From Glaesserella parasuis (GTDB lineage: Bacteria > Pseudomonadota > Gammaproteobacteria > Enterobacterales > Pasteurellaceae): a DNA stretch of 26,776 nucleotides. Shown here piece after piece: positions 1-8,974 of this stretch; position 1 is the first letter of the stretch; every line of letters starts with the position of its first letter. The stretch spans positions 1-26,776 of the forward strand of contig NZ_MUXW01000033.1 in NCBI RefSeq assembly GCF_002015085.1, read 5' to 3'. A model generated the notes under the pieces. The model searched no databases, was not told where the DNA came from, and worked only from the letters and a program-made list of their open reading frames with translations. A program made the translations under genes and the position numbers.

Positions 1-745
1 AGTGCTTTGCACAGTGTGACGGTGTGGAGCCAGTCTCGTGGTTTGATTTTGTCGCAGAAAAAAATCCTCGGGTAAGCAAAATGAGCAGCAGGCGGTGATG
101 GAAATTATCGACAGTTTTTGCTTAAAAAATGCCGTTATAACGGTGGATGCGATGAATACACAGAAGAAAATTGCGGAGAAAATCATCGAAAAGAAAGGAG
201 ATTATGTGATGCCGTTGAAGAAAAATCACCGTCAATTTCAGTCGGAAGTGGAGGCGTATTTTCACAAAATCAGCCGAGATTGCCCCGAAATGCTTGAGAC
301 TTTTGAGGAGGTAAATGCGGAACGTCGTCGAATTGATGAGCGTTACTACCGTAAGCTGAAAGTGAGTGATTGGCTGAGTAAAGCTGAGGAATGGAAGGGG
401 ATAAAATCGGTGTTGGAGGTGTGTCGCAAGCGGTCAGATAATGGCAAAGAATCGCAAGAAAAAGTCTTTTATATCAGTAGTTTGGATGCTGATATTCAAA
501 TGTTGGCGAAGTGCGTGCGAGGGCATTGGGAAGTGGAAAACAAAGCCCATTGGGTGCTAGATGTGGCCTATAAAGAAGACGAATGTGCTGTGACCGATGA
601 ATGGGGTGCGGAAAATCTGGCAATTTTGCGTCGATTAGCGTTGAACTTGGCTCGATTACACCCGAAAAAGCAGAGTATGAAAGGGAAATTGACCGCTGCT
701 GGTTGGTCAGATGAATTTCGAGATGAGCTGTTGCTCGGCGTGTAG
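1..745 (+). pseudogene. ISAs1-family transposase, 5'-truncated by the window and frameshifted
   Basis: DDE transposase of the ISAs1 family (H-repeat type). The longest open frame is 95-745 (216 aa). It contains ITVDAMNTQKK near its start, around the second catalytic Asp, and HWEVENKAHWVLDVAYKED near its end, the usual ISAs1 C-terminal signature. The 94 bases before it also encode transposase-like protein, but in another frame: frame 1 reads ALHSVTVWSQSRGLILSQKK, then stops at 73-75. Frame 2 carries on from K-Q-N-E-Q-Q into the main ORF. The two frames would join if the run of seven As at 58-64 were one base shorter. I therefore read the gene as frameshifted there, by mutation or sequencing error. 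Programmed slippage at A7 is possible but is not a known feature of this family. Confidence 0.8.
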
Positions 746-778
746 GTTGAAAAATGGACAACATATGCGGTTGCCCTG
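1..778 (+). mobile_element. ISAs1-family insertion sequence, 3' part
   Basis: The right-hand part of an ISAs1-family element; its left end lies outside the window. The transposase reads rightward and ends at 745. The element then runs to the sequence TTGCCCTG at 771-778. Read inward on the minus strand this end is CAGGGCAACCGC, which resembles the terminal repeat of the E. coli H-repeat/ISAs1 group. From 779 onward the sequence codes on the minus strand for a different, interrupted gene. This places the right boundary at 778 to within a few bases. The target duplication cannot be checked because the left end is missing. Confidence 0.75.
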
Positions 779-1275
779 TACGAGTAATTAATTTAAAACG
801 TTTATTTGGATCAACTTCCGTTGGTTCATATAAAATACCTGTTCCTGCCACATCTCGCATAATAATATTGTTCTCTTTACTCCCTTCAAAATCCACGATG
901 CCCAACTTAGGTTTTTCCCACAGGATACCATCATTAGAACGTGCATAAGCTAGCCCTACTTGACGATCTTTAGTGCTATATTGAGCAGAATGACGCTTTT
1001 CTCGAGGTGTAGAACGTGAAGAGGGATCCACAACAAACAAGGTGTAATAACAATGATAAACCCCTTTTTCATCTATTCATATTATGCATTTTTAAACCAT
1101 GATAAATTCCTGTATCAAAGGCAAAATAGTGTTTTAAGTGACGTTTAGGAGGGCGAATTTCAAACACAGCAGAACGTACTTTAAACCCTGCTGAATTCGC
1201 AATAGATGGTGTGATAGCTAGAGCTGCAGCTCCACCTAACCCTAATAGAAGAGAACGACGAGTTAGATTTAACAT
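779..1275 (-). pseudogene. Tat-exported beta-propeller (glycosidase-like) protein, disrupted
   Basis: N-terminal part of a secreted protein broken twice. The first piece starts at ATG 1275 with a twin-arginine signal peptide (LTRRSLLLGLGG, then a hydrophobic stretch and a cleavage-type A-N-S-A). It runs to a stop at 1069-1071. The protein resumes in another frame (D-E-K-G-V-Y-H-C-Y-Y, then FVVDPSSRSTP), so one base has been gained or lost around 1072-1076. The second piece has ARSNDGILWEKPKLGI and DFEGSKENNI. This is the repeating 'SxDGixWxkPxLGlxxFxGSkxNNI' pattern of five-bladed beta-propeller proteins related to GH32/GH43-type enzymes. Coding ends at about 779 (KRFKLITRT), where the ISAs1 element begins. 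The substrate is unknown. Only the first ~165 residues remain here. Confidence 0.65.
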
Positions 1276-1351
1276 ATAACCTCCTGATAAATGAAAGAAG
1301 CTATACCATAATAAATTATAGATAATCCTCTCAATATCAATAAGTTATAAA

Positions 1352-1367
1352 TGTGAACTAGATCACA
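1352..1367 (-). promoter_or_regulatory. CRP-type binding site
   Basis: TGTGA-ACTAGA-TCACA, a perfect match to the CRP half-sites with the standard six-base spacer. It lies about 77 bases upstream of the start of the disrupted Tat-protein gene and 140 bases upstream of mnmE. Position and logic (a sugar-related secreted protein) favour control of the dead minus-strand gene. The palindrome itself does not show orientation. Confidence 0.65.
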
Positions 1368-1506
1368 AGAATTTACATGAGTAGATATCTACACTAAAAA
1401 TGGCTTTCTCCTTTCGTCTAATCTCAACTCTAGTAAAATTTTATCTCAATCTCACCGCTTTTATGGGGTACAATACACTATTCTCATTATACTCAACTTA
1501 TTTAGA

Positions 1507-2865
1507 ATGAAAGAAACCATTGCTGCACAAGCCACTCCAATTGGACGTGGTGGAATTGGAATTTTGCGAGTATCTGGGCCTATCGCCACAGAGGTTGCAC
1601 AAGCGGTCTTAGGTAAATGCCCTAAGCCTCGTATTGCTGATTATCTTCCTTTTAAAGATGAAGATGGGACCGTGTTAGATCAGGGTATTGCCCTCTTTTT
1701 CAAAGCCCCTCATTCGTTTACTGGGGAAGATGTCCTTGAGCTACAAGGACACGGCGGACAAGTGATTTTAGACCTCTTACTCAACCGCATTTTAAAAGTA
1801 AAAGGGGTTCGTATTGCTCGAGCAGGTGAATTTTCTGAACAAGCCTTTTTAAACAATAAACTCGATCTTGCACAGGCAGAAGCCATTGCAGATTTAATTG
1901 ATGCAACCTCTGAACAAGCGGCTCGTTCCGCTCTAAAATCATTACAAGGTGAATTTTCCAATAAAATCAATGAATTGGTTGATTCTGTTATCTATTTGAG
2001 AACCTATGTAGAAGCGGCGATTGATTTCCCTGATGAAGAGATCGATTTTTTAGCTGATGGTAAAATTGAAGCAAAACTGAATGAGATCATCGCTCAACTT
2101 GCTAATGTTCGTCAGGAGGCTAAGCAAGGTACAATTTTGCGAGAAGGTATGAAAGTTGTAATTGCAGGTAAACCTAATGCGGGCAAATCTAGCTTACTCA
2201 ATGCGTTAGCTGGTCGTGAAGCGGCAATTGTTACCGATATTGCTGGGACAACCCGTGATGTGTTGCGTGAACATATTCATATTGATGGAATGCCGTTGCA
2301 TATTATTGATACCGCAGGGTTGCGTGAAGCCAGTGATGAAGTAGAAAAGATCGGGATTAAACGTGCGTGGGACGAGATTGAACAGGCTGACCACGTTTTA
2401 TTAATGATTGATAGCAATGAATCTCAAGCGGATAGTTTCCAACAAGAATGGGCGACATTTTTAGCGAAGTTGCCGAAAAACATTCCCGTGACTGTTATTC
2501 GTAATAAAGTGGATTTAACAGGAGAAGCAGAAAGTTTGGTTCAAGCAGATAATTTCACTGTGATTCGCCTGTCAGCACAAACTAAAGTCGGTGTGGATTT
2601 ATTGCGAGAACATCTAAAAAAATCAATGGGTTATCAAAGCTCTACCGAAGGTGGCTTTATTGCTCGTCGCCGCCATTTAGTTGCACTTGAAACAGCGGCA
2701 GAACATTTAGAACGTGGACACATTCAATTAACCCAGTTCTATGCAGGTGAATTATTGGCAGAAGAACTTCGAATGGTACAAAATGCCTTAAGCGAAATCA
2801 CAGGACAATTTACCTCAGACGATTTACTCGGTAATATTTTCAGTTCCTTTTGTATTGGGAAATAA
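1507..2865 (+). CDS. mnmE: tRNA uridine-5-carboxymethylaminomethyl GTPase MnmE
   Basis: GTPase that, with MnmG, installs the (carboxymethyl)aminomethyl group at C5 of the wobble uridine in several tRNAs. Full length at 452 aa. The N-terminal tetrahydrofolate-binding domain begins at once (IAAQATPIGRGGIGILRVSG, residues 5-24). The inserted G domain has the P-loop GKPNAGKS (221-228), the G3 motif DTAGLR (268-273) and the G4 motif NKVD (333-336). The protein ends in the conserved F-C-I-G-K tail with the catalytic Cys450. It stands alone between a CRP-site region and a strong terminator. An ACAAGCGGT uptake word lies inside it (1599-1607), showing it is resident DNA. Nothing looks damaged. Confidence 0.97.
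   Translation: MKETIAAQATPIGRGGIGILRVSGPIATEVAQAVLGKCPKPRIADYLPFKDEDGTVLDQGIALFFKAPHSFTGEDVLELQGHGGQVILDLLLNRILKVKGVRIARAGEFSEQAFLNNKLDLAQAEAIADLIDATSEQAARSALKSLQGEFSNKINELVDSVIYLRTYVEAAIDFPDEEIDFLADGKIEAKLNEIIAQLANVRQEAKQGTILREGMKVVIAGKPNAGKSSLLNALAGREAAIVTDIAGTTRDVLREHIHIDGMPLHIIDTAGLREASDEVEKIGIKRAWDEIEQADHVLLMIDSNESQADSFQQEWATFLAKLPKNIPVTVIRNKVDLTGEAESLVQADNFTVIRLSAQTKVGVDLLREHLKKSMGYQSSTEGGFIARRRHLVALETAAEHLERGHIQLTQFYAGELLAEELRMVQNALSEITGQFTSDDLLGNIFSSFCIGK
1599..1607 (+). repeat. Apl-type DNA uptake signal core
   Basis: Exact ACAAGCGGT inside mnmE, covering the codons for residues 31-34 (A-Q-A-V). Confidence 0.7.
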
Positions 2866-2900
2866 TTATCGGCATAGTAGACAAAAGTGTTGGTAAAAAT

Positions 2901-2940
2901 GGCTTAAAGCCTTATAGTACAAGGCTTTAAGCCCACTTTT
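2901..2940 (+). terminator. Rho-independent terminator of mnmE
   Basis: A perfect 13-bp stem (GGCTTAAAGCCTT, 2901-2913, pairing with 2921-2933) with a seven-base loop, followed by CAC and a T run from 2937. It starts 35 bases after the mnmE stop codon. Confidence 0.85.
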
Positions 2941-3122
2941 TGAAATATGAACAAAAAACTGTCCTTTACAAACTCGCATTGAACATACTTCGTGAAAAAA
3001 GCCATAGAATTCAATCCATTACAAATGGTGGATGTAGAGGGCTATTAAAGGATTTATTTAATACATCAATCCAAAAGTGTCATTTTCATATGGTTACAAT
3101 TGTGATGAGAAAGCTAACATAA
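2940..3122 (+). pseudogene. Transposase remnant
   Basis: A 60-codon open stretch with no ribosome binding site and only a TTG to start from. Its second half (RIQSITNGGCRGLLKDLF, then IQKCHFHMVTIVMRKLT) resembles the middle of DDE transposases that carry '-QSITcDGRRGLLk-' followed by 'QxCqFHqvaIVrrxLT'. This assignment is from memory of the family, not a search. In the remnant the expected catalytic Asp of the C-D-G motif is replaced (N-G-G). The reading stops right after the K-L-T. I read it as the residue of a deleted insertion sequence. Confidence 0.45.
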
Positions 3123-3151
3123 AAAGCATCAATCATAGTAAGTTTCTACTA

Positions 3152-3973
3152 TCATCCCCCACCCTTCCTACAACAAAAATCAAAGGCTTTTGTAGGCAGA
3201 ATGCGTCTTAGCCACCAAAATAGTTTGGTTGGGAAGGTCACTTGATAGCGTGCTTTGGGCTGTTTGGAATTGAGTGCGTCTAAACAAACTTTAGCACATT
3301 CAATGGCTGGTAGCGTAAAGGGGTTGGCATTTCCTTTGGTGTTTAGGCGTGCCAACTGTTGCTGATAGGCTTCTTTGTGGAATGAATTTTCTATATCAAT
3401 ATATTGCTGTAATTTCACCATAGAATTAGGGCGGAATTTGCTTTGAATAGGGCCTGGTTCGATCAGGCTGACATAGATATTCGAGCCGTGCAATTCGTGG
3501 CGAAGGGTGTCTGCCATACCTTCTAAAGCAAATTTAGTGCTGTTGTAAGCCCCACGAAAGTGCATTGCGGCAAAGCCTAAAATGCTACTATTGATTAAAA
3601 TCCGTCCGTGATTTTGTTGGCGAAATAGCTTTAAAGCGTAGTTCATCACTTCCCACGCCCCAAATACGTTGGTTTCAAAAATTTCACGCAAGGCTTCACG
3701 GGGAATGTCTTCCACTGTCCCTGGCTGTCCATAACCTGCATTGCAAAAAACTGCATCTAAACCACCGCTTTGTTGAATATAATCAAAGACTTGGGCAATT
3801 TGGGCTGAGTTAGTCACATCAAGTTCAACACATTCAAAGCCTTCAAATTGCAGACGTTGTACATCTTCGGCTTTGCGACAACTGGCAATTACTCGCCAGC
3901 CTTGTTGTTTGAGATAATGGGCTGTTGCATAACCTATGCCCGACGAACAGCCTGTAATTAAGATGGTTTTCAT
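3152..3973 (-). CDS. Short-chain dehydrogenase/reductase (YbbO-like)
   Basis: Classical SDR-family NAD(P)-dependent oxidoreductase of 273 aa. It has the dinucleotide-binding TGCSSGIG at residues 7-14, NAG at 78-80 and the catalytic set Ser130, Tyr143 and Lys147 (Y-N-S-T-K). The segment around it (FRGAYNSTKFALEGMADTLR) and the longer C-terminal part resemble E. coli YbbO, an aldehyde-reducing SDR. The true substrate cannot be told. I chose the ATG at 3971-3973 because it overlaps the dsbD stop codon as ATGA, which implies translational coupling. An upstream in-frame ATG at 3994 would add seven residues. Its partner is dsbD, so a role in redox or detoxification is conceivable but unproven. Confidence 0.85.
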   Translation of the reverse strand: MKTILITGCSSGIGYATAHYLKQQGWRVIASCRKAEDVQRLQFEGFECVELDVTNSAQIAQVFDYIQQSGGLDAVFCNAGYGQPGTVEDIPREALREIFETNVFGAWEVMNYALKLFRQQNHGRILINSSILGFAAMHFRGAYNSTKFALEGMADTLRHELHGSNIYVSLIEPGPIQSKFRPNSMVKLQQYIDIENSFHKEAYQQQLARLNTKGNANPFTLPAIECAKVCLDALNSKQPKARYQVTFPTKLFWWLRRILPTKAFDFCCRKGGG

Positions 3974-5691
3974 TGTGTTAATCCGTTTAACCATTGAACA
4001 AAGTCACCTGCCTGCATAAAACCTGTCACACGAGATTGGCTCAATTCCCTGCCTTGCTCATCAAAGAAAAGGATAGTCGGCAAGCCCAGTACTTGAAAAT
4101 GCTTCATCAATTCATCATTTTCACCAGAGTTTTTTGTCATATCGATCTGCAACACTGCCATTTCTGCCAATTTCGCCTGCACCTTTGGATCAACGAAAGT
4201 ATATTGTTCAAACTCTTTACAAGCCACGCACCAGTCGGCATACAGGTCGAGCATCACTTTTTTACCTTTGTTAGCGGTCAGTTGTTGCTCTAATTCTGCA
4301 AGGAAGTGAATGCGTTTAAAATGGTTGCTTTGAGTTTGGTTTACTGGCGTAGGTTGCCACGCAAGATCTAGCCAAGGTTTGCTCGCAACGACCAACGTTG
4401 CCAATACAAGCAAACGAAACACTTTTTTCCAGCCCTGCAAACCATTGCACTGCTCATTTAACCAGAGTAAAAAGACTATCGCCAGAGCCGACCACAGTAG
4501 TGGCTCAATAAAAGTAGGTAGCACACGAGAGAGCAAAAAGACAGGCAGAGCCAACATTACGAAGCCAAACAGCGTTTTTACTTTCAGCAACCAATCCCCC
4601 GATTTTGGCAAAATGCGGTTGCCGAAAAGGGTCACTAACATCAGTGGAATGCCCATTCCTAAGGCTAATAGGTAGAGAGCTAAACCGCCTGTCAGTAAGT
4701 CACCGCTTTGTGCCACATAGAGCAATGCACCAGATAGGGGTGCTGATGTGCAAGGGGAAGCAACTAGCCCTGCGATCATTCCCATTACAAATACGCTAAA
4801 AAACGATCCGCCCTGTTGCTGTTGGCTTAGTTGATTTAATTTTTGTTGCCAACGGTGTGGAAGTTGTAGGGTAAAGAGACCAAACATCGACATTGCGAGC
4901 AAAATAAAGAGCAACGAAAGCCCAATCAGTACAGGCGGACTTTGCAAAGCGACTTGAAAAGGCAAGCCAATCGCCGCAACCAGTAGCCCTAAGAGCGTGT
5001 AAGTGACTGCCATTCCTTGCACATAGCTTAAACTGAGCAAAAACGCGCGTAGGCTATTCGGACGCTGTTTACTGCCGATCACAATCGCAGACAGTAGTGG
5101 CAACATCGGTAACACACAAGGCGTAAAGGCAAGCCCCAGCCCTAGCACAAAGAACCAAAAAATAGCAAGGCGGTTTTCGGCTAAGGTTTCGGCAAGTTGG
5201 TTCTGTTCGGCTTTAGGTTGAGCGACAGAAATAGCGGTAACATCTGCGGTATTTTTTGCAACATTATCAGCGGAAGTCGCCGCTTGTAAATCAAGGGTTA
5301 CTTCTTCAGGGGGATAGCAAAAACCTTTGGTGCAACCTTGATAACGCACCACCACTTGCCCAGTCGCATTCGCTTCAAGGGCAACGGGGATTGTTAGCTG
5401 ATTGCGATAAATTTCTACTTCCCCAAAAAACTCATCTTGGTAACGCTCTGCCGTTGGAAATTGTGGCTCGCCCAGTTTGGCATTGTTTGACGAAATGGCG
5501 ATCTCTTTTTTATAAAGATAGTAGCCATCGGCAATCTGCCAAGAGAGTTGCAGTTGATCCGCTTGCTGTTGAGATGAAAACGCAAATGCCTGATCGCCGG
5601 GTAGAAATTTAGGTTGTGAGCTAAATAGGCTTGCAGTAGCAGGCAAATAAAATGTACTCAAGGAAAAGAGTGTAAAAATAATTTTAAACAT
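3970..5691 (-). CDS. dsbD: Thiol:disulfide interchange protein DsbD
   Basis: Inner-membrane reductant conduit that passes electrons from cytoplasmic thioredoxin to periplasmic DsbC, DsbG and CcmG. Full length at 573 aa. A signal peptide is cleaved around A-T-A20. The periplasmic alpha domain has Cys120 and Cys125 (GCTKGFCYPP). The membrane domain of about eight helices (roughly 175-440) has Cys192 (FTPCVLPMLP) and Cys314 (ASPCTSAP). The C-terminal thioredoxin-like gamma domain has Cys488-V-A-Cys491 (YADWCVAC). All six redox cysteines are present. A GGGAG ribosome site precedes the ATG. It is the first gene of a two-gene unit with the SDR. Confidence 0.96.
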   Translation of the reverse strand: MFKIIFTLFSLSTFYLPATASLFSSQPKFLPGDQAFAFSSQQQADQLQLSWQIADGYYLYKKEIAISSNNAKLGEPQFPTAERYQDEFFGEVEIYRNQLTIPVALEANATGQVVVRYQGCTKGFCYPPEEVTLDLQAATSADNVAKNTADVTAISVAQPKAEQNQLAETLAENRLAIFWFFVLGLGLAFTPCVLPMLPLLSAIVIGSKQRPNSLRAFLLSLSYVQGMAVTYTLLGLLVAAIGLPFQVALQSPPVLIGLSLLFILLAMSMFGLFTLQLPHRWQQKLNQLSQQQQGGSFFSVFVMGMIAGLVASPCTSAPLSGALLYVAQSGDLLTGGLALYLLALGMGIPLMLVTLFGNRILPKSGDWLLKVKTLFGFVMLALPVFLLSRVLPTFIEPLLWSALAIVFLLWLNEQCNGLQGWKKVFRLLVLATLVVASKPWLDLAWQPTPVNQTQSNHFKRIHFLAELEQQLTANKGKKVMLDLYADWCVACKEFEQYTFVDPKVQAKLAEMAVLQIDMTKNSGENDELMKHFQVLGLPTILFFDEQGRELSQSRVTGFMQAGDFVQWLNGLTQ

Positions 5692-5781
5692 AGATAATTT
5701 TCTCCCTTCAAGATAAAGTGAATTGTAGATGATTGCTTTATATATACAAGCTCTTTCACTTAATCTGAGTAATAAACCAAA

Positions 5782-7026
5782 TTAATCTGTCCACGCTCCC
5801 CTTGTATCCACCAACCATGTAGGAGATAGATGTCTTTTAGCATGTTGCTGAAATGCCAGATGATCTACTAAGAACACGACAACATCCGCTGTGATACCTT
5901 GAGCAAAATCCACCCATTCTACTTTTTCTGCAAGGGAAGCTGGCAATTGAGCTATATGTGGTTCAACCAGCCATAATTTACCCTGATGCCAATCGGCAAA
6001 GTATTCTGTAATTGCTAGGGCTGGGCTCTCTCGCAGATCGGATACGTTAGCTTTAAAGGTAATCCCTAAACAAGCTAATGTCAGATCAGAAATTTTACGA
6101 TTTGTTGCAACGGCACATTCGGCTAGGCAACTTTTTATTTTATCAATAACCCAAAACGCTTTACTATCATTGACTTCTCGTGCAGTACGAATCAAGCGTG
6201 CATGTTCTGATTGAGCAACAATAAACCATGGATCGATAGCAATACAATGCCCTCCAACCCCAGCTCCAGGTTGTAAAATACTTACGCGAGGGTGGCGGTT
6301 CGCTATGCGGATCAACTCCCAAACATTGACATTGAGTTGATCACAAATCATTGATAGCTCATTGGCAAAAGCAATATTCACATCTCGAAAACTGTTTTCA
6401 GTGAGTTTACACATCTCAGCCAGCCGAGAGTCAGTAGTAATACATTCTCCTTTTGCAAAAAGCTGATACAACGCTACCGCTTGTTGTGTGCAGTTCGGGG
6501 TCAATCCGCCAATCACACGGTCGTTATGATAGAGCTCATGCCAAATATTGCTAGGCAATACTCGCTCAGGACAATAAGCGACCGCCACATCTGTGGGAAT
6601 AGATAAATCAGGGCGTTCTTTTTCAATCCATTGAGCAAGTTGTTCAGTTGTTCCTACGGGAGAGGTAGATTCTAATACTACTAAATTCCCTTGTCTTAAG
6701 TAGGGTGCGATACTTTTCACTGCTGATTGTATTGCGGTTACATCTGGTTGACGGTTCGCCTGTAGAGGGGTGGGAACTGCAATAATAAATGCATCGGCAA
6801 AGGTTGGTTCCGTGCTTGCATAAAAATGCCCTGAACTTACCGCTTGTAATACAGCTTGAGCTAGTTCAGGTTCATGTAGATGACTTCGACCTTGATTGAT
6901 TTGTTCGATCACACGAGGGTTGCAATCAATGCCAATCACTTGTAGCCCTGCAAGTGTAAAAGCCGCTGCTGTAGGTAAACCGATATAGCCCAACCCTACA
7001 ACCACTATTTGTTCAAATACAGCCAT
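5782..7026 (-). CDS. wecC: UDP-N-acetyl-D-mannosaminuronate synthase (UDP-ManNAc dehydrogenase) WecC
   Basis: Oxidises UDP-ManNAc twice with NAD+ to give UDP-ManNAcA, a donor sugar for enterobacterial common antigen and some capsules. At 414 aa it is normal length. The Rossmann motif GLGYIGLPTA is at 11-20. The catalytic cysteine is Cys261 in GAGVGGHCIAIDP, with Lys207 in E-M-C-K. The C-terminal NDP-sugar-binding domain contains LGITFKANVSDLRESPA. The start ATG overlaps the wecB stop as TAATG, so the pair is coupled. It is the last gene of the operon; 90 bases separate it from dsbD. Two uptake words (6476-6484 and 6839-6847) mark it as resident DNA. Confidence 0.93.
   Translation of the reverse strand: MAVFEQIVVVGLGYIGLPTAAAFTLAGLQVIGIDCNPRVIEQINQGRSHLHEPELAQAVLQAVSSGHFYASTEPTFADAFIIAVPTPLQANRQPDVTAIQSAVKSIAPYLRQGNLVVLESTSPVGTTEQLAQWIEKERPDLSIPTDVAVAYCPERVLPSNIWHELYHNDRVIGGLTPNCTQQAVALYQLFAKGECITTDSRLAEMCKLTENSFRDVNIAFANELSMICDQLNVNVWELIRIANRHPRVSILQPGAGVGGHCIAIDPWFIVAQSEHARLIRTAREVNDSKAFWVIDKIKSCLAECAVATNRKISDLTLACLGITFKANVSDLRESPALAITEYFADWHQGKLWLVEPHIAQLPASLAEKVEWVDFAQGITADVVVFLVDHLAFQQHAKRHLSPTWLVDTRGAWTD
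6476..6484 (-). repeat. Apl-type DNA uptake signal core
   Basis: ACCGCTTGT on the plus strand, within wecC. Confidence 0.7.
6839..6847 (-). repeat. Apl-type DNA uptake signal core
   Basis: Second ACCGCTTGT within wecC, 363 bases from the first. Confidence 0.7.
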
Positions 7027-8165
7027 TACATTGTTCCTTGTGCAAGTTGTTTTATCACCGCGACAATACGTTCACTCGCATTGCCATCACCATACGGATT
7101 TTGAGCATGGCTCATTTGTTGGTATTGTTGTGGATCATTTAATAATGCCTTGACACTTTGAACAATATGCTCAGCATTAGTTCCAACTAACTTTACTGTG
7201 CCAGCTAACACAGCTTCAGGACGTTCGGTGATTTCTCGCATTAACAGTACTGGCTTATGTAATGCAGGTGCTTCTTCTTGAATGCCGCCAGAATCAGTTA
7301 AAATTAGATAGGCTTGTTGCATTAAATAGATAAAAGGCAAATAAGGTTGAGGCTCAAGTAAAAAGAGATTATCAATATTTGCTAACAAACGTTGGGTAGG
7401 CTCAATTACGTTAGGATTAAGGTGAACAGGATAGACAATCTGTATGTCAGTATGCTGTTCTGCCAATATTCGTAATGCATGACAAATCCGTTCAAAGCCA
7501 TCACCGAAGTTCTCTCGGCGATGTCCTGTGACTAAGATCAGCTTTTTATGTGAATCTAAAAAGGGAAACTGCTGCTGTAGCTGTTGGGTGAGCGGTCGGT
7601 TTTGTGTAATTTTTTGCGACATCATCATTAAAGCGTCAATAACCGTATTTCCTGTCACCCAAATACGATCTTCTGCATGATGTTCTGCCAATAAATTAGC
7701 TTTAGCCTTATCTGTTGGGGCAAAATGATAGTTGGCTAACACGCTGGTTAAATGACGATTAGCTTCTTCAGGGTAAGGGGAAAAACGATTTCCTGTACGT
7801 AGTCCTGCCTCGATATGGGCAATCGGTACACGCTGGTAATAGCATGCCAAGCTGGCAGCAAATGTAGTAGTTGTATCGCCGTGAACTAAAATAAGATCTG
7901 GCTGAGATTGAGCCAACACCTCACTTACTCCTAGCAAAATACGGCTTGTTATATTTGCAAGATCTTGTCCTGATTTCATGATATTTAAATCAAAGTCAGG
8001 TTGAATATCAAATAAAGACAACACAGGATAGAGCAGTTGACGGTGTTGCCCAGTGACACAAACTTGAATAGTAAAAGCCCCTTCTTGTTGTAACCTTTTA
8101 ACAAGAGGAGCCATTTTTATTGCCTCTGGTCGAGTACCAAAGACCGCTAAAATACGATATGCCAC
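7026..8165 (-). CDS. wecB: UDP-N-acetylglucosamine 2-epimerase (non-hydrolysing) WecB
   Basis: Interconverts UDP-GlcNAc and UDP-ManNAc, feeding WecC. Full length at 379 aa. GTRPEAIKMAPL is at 10-21, HIEAGLRTG at 117-125, GHRREN at 214-219 and the UDP-binding TDSGGIQEEAP near 291; these are the active-site motifs of the family. The start codon is GTG at 8163-8165. It lies inside the end of the wzz-like gene (19-base overlap) with only a weak purine run (AAGAAA) in front of it. Translation therefore probably depends on coupling to the upstream gene. It continues directly into wecC. Confidence 0.95.
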   Translation of the reverse strand: MAYRILAVFGTRPEAIKMAPLVKRLQQEGAFTIQVCVTGQHRQLLYPVLSLFDIQPDFDLNIMKSGQDLANITSRILLGVSEVLAQSQPDLILVHGDTTTTFAASLACYYQRVPIAHIEAGLRTGNRFSPYPEEANRHLTSVLANYHFAPTDKAKANLLAEHHAEDRIWVTGNTVIDALMMMSQKITQNRPLTQQLQQQFPFLDSHKKLILVTGHRRENFGDGFERICHALRILAEQHTDIQIVYPVHLNPNVIEPTQRLLANIDNLFLLEPQPYLPFIYLMQQAYLILTDSGGIQEEAPALHKPVLLMREITERPEAVLAGTVKLVGTNAEHIVQSVKALLNDPQQYQQMSHAQNPYGDGNASERIVAVIKQLAQGTM

Positions 8166-8965
8166 AGGCTAGTTTTTCTTACGATTAATAAACAACACAA
8201 CAAAAAACCTAGCAGTAACCCAATGCCGCCACCAATGGCTGCCCATAACAGCTGATCTTTAGGGGCTTCGGGTTTGGTTGGCACTGTCGGAGATTTAACT
8301 AAACGATATGCAGTTAGTTGATTATCTAAAGGTTGTACTGAACGCATTAAATTTAATTTTGTTGTCCATTCTTGTTGTGCCGTTCCTGTGCTAGTTTCAG
8401 CAAGTTGTTTCACTTGTTGGAATAAAACTTTCCATTTTGTGATTAATTCAGTATTTAAATCAGCTCGAGTTTGTAATGTGCTAAAAGCAATAAAGTCTGT
8501 AAGTAATGTTACAGCTTCATTAGGATTTATTAATGTTGTACTTAGCGTATTTGTAGCTTCATTGAAATGAAAAGATGAAGCAAGTTGTTGAGCCTCTAAT
8601 GAAACAGGTTTATTCTGCTTTGCCGCTAACTGTTTTACAATCTCATTTTGCACTAAAAAATGCTGCAAAATATCTGGGGATTTGACATTTCTTGTAAACT
8701 CTTTGTATGCAGAATTAATAATGGCAAGATCATTCGTGGCTAAATCGTTTTTTAACAAATTATAAGTATTATGCAGTGAATAATAATTTCCTAAATCTGT
8801 TACCTTAGGGACTTCAAATTGTACCTCAGCTTTCCAATAAGCTGTTTGCGTTGTTGCACCAAACCAACCCGCTACACCGCCAATAGCAGAAAGTATTAAT
8901 AATAAAAATAAAGATGTAAAAAATAGTCCTACACTAAAACGTTGTGTTTGAACTTGCTCGCTCAT
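8147..8965 (-). CDS. wzzE: Wzz/WzzE-type polysaccharide chain-length determinant
   Basis: Polysaccharide co-polymerase that would set the length of chains polymerised in the periplasm. The 272-aa protein has the Wzz layout: an N-terminal membrane helix (about 12-34), a coiled, charged periplasmic domain and a Pro-rich stretch (SPTVPTKPEAPKDQ). A second helix follows (about 241-264), with a short basic tail. It is shorter than typical WzzE (about 340-350 aa), so the periplasmic domain is reduced. The ribosome site GAGG overlaps the wecA stop codon, and its 3' end overlaps wecB. The position between wecA and wecB supports the WzzE reading. Sequence alone cannot separate it from another Wzz paralogue. 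Confidence 0.75.
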   Translation of the reverse strand: MSEQVQTQRFSVGLFFTSLFLLLILSAIGGVAGWFGATTQTAYWKAEVQFEVPKVTDLGNYYSLHNTYNLLKNDLATNDLAIINSAYKEFTRNVKSPDILQHFLVQNEIVKQLAAKQNKPVSLEAQQLASSFHFNEATNTLSTTLINPNEAVTLLTDFIAFSTLQTRADLNTELITKWKVLFQQVKQLAETSTGTAQQEWTTKLNLMRSVQPLDNQLTAYRLVKSPTVPTKPEAPKDQLLWAAIGGGIGLLLGFLLCCLLIVRKTSLWHIVF

Positions 8966-8974
8966 TTTTAGCCT

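Noticed and set aside
474..1040. Single long minus-strand ORF of 188 aa
   Set aside because: Only 779-1040 reads as the propeller protein. The part below 779 runs through the IS element antisense to the transposase and is a shadow.
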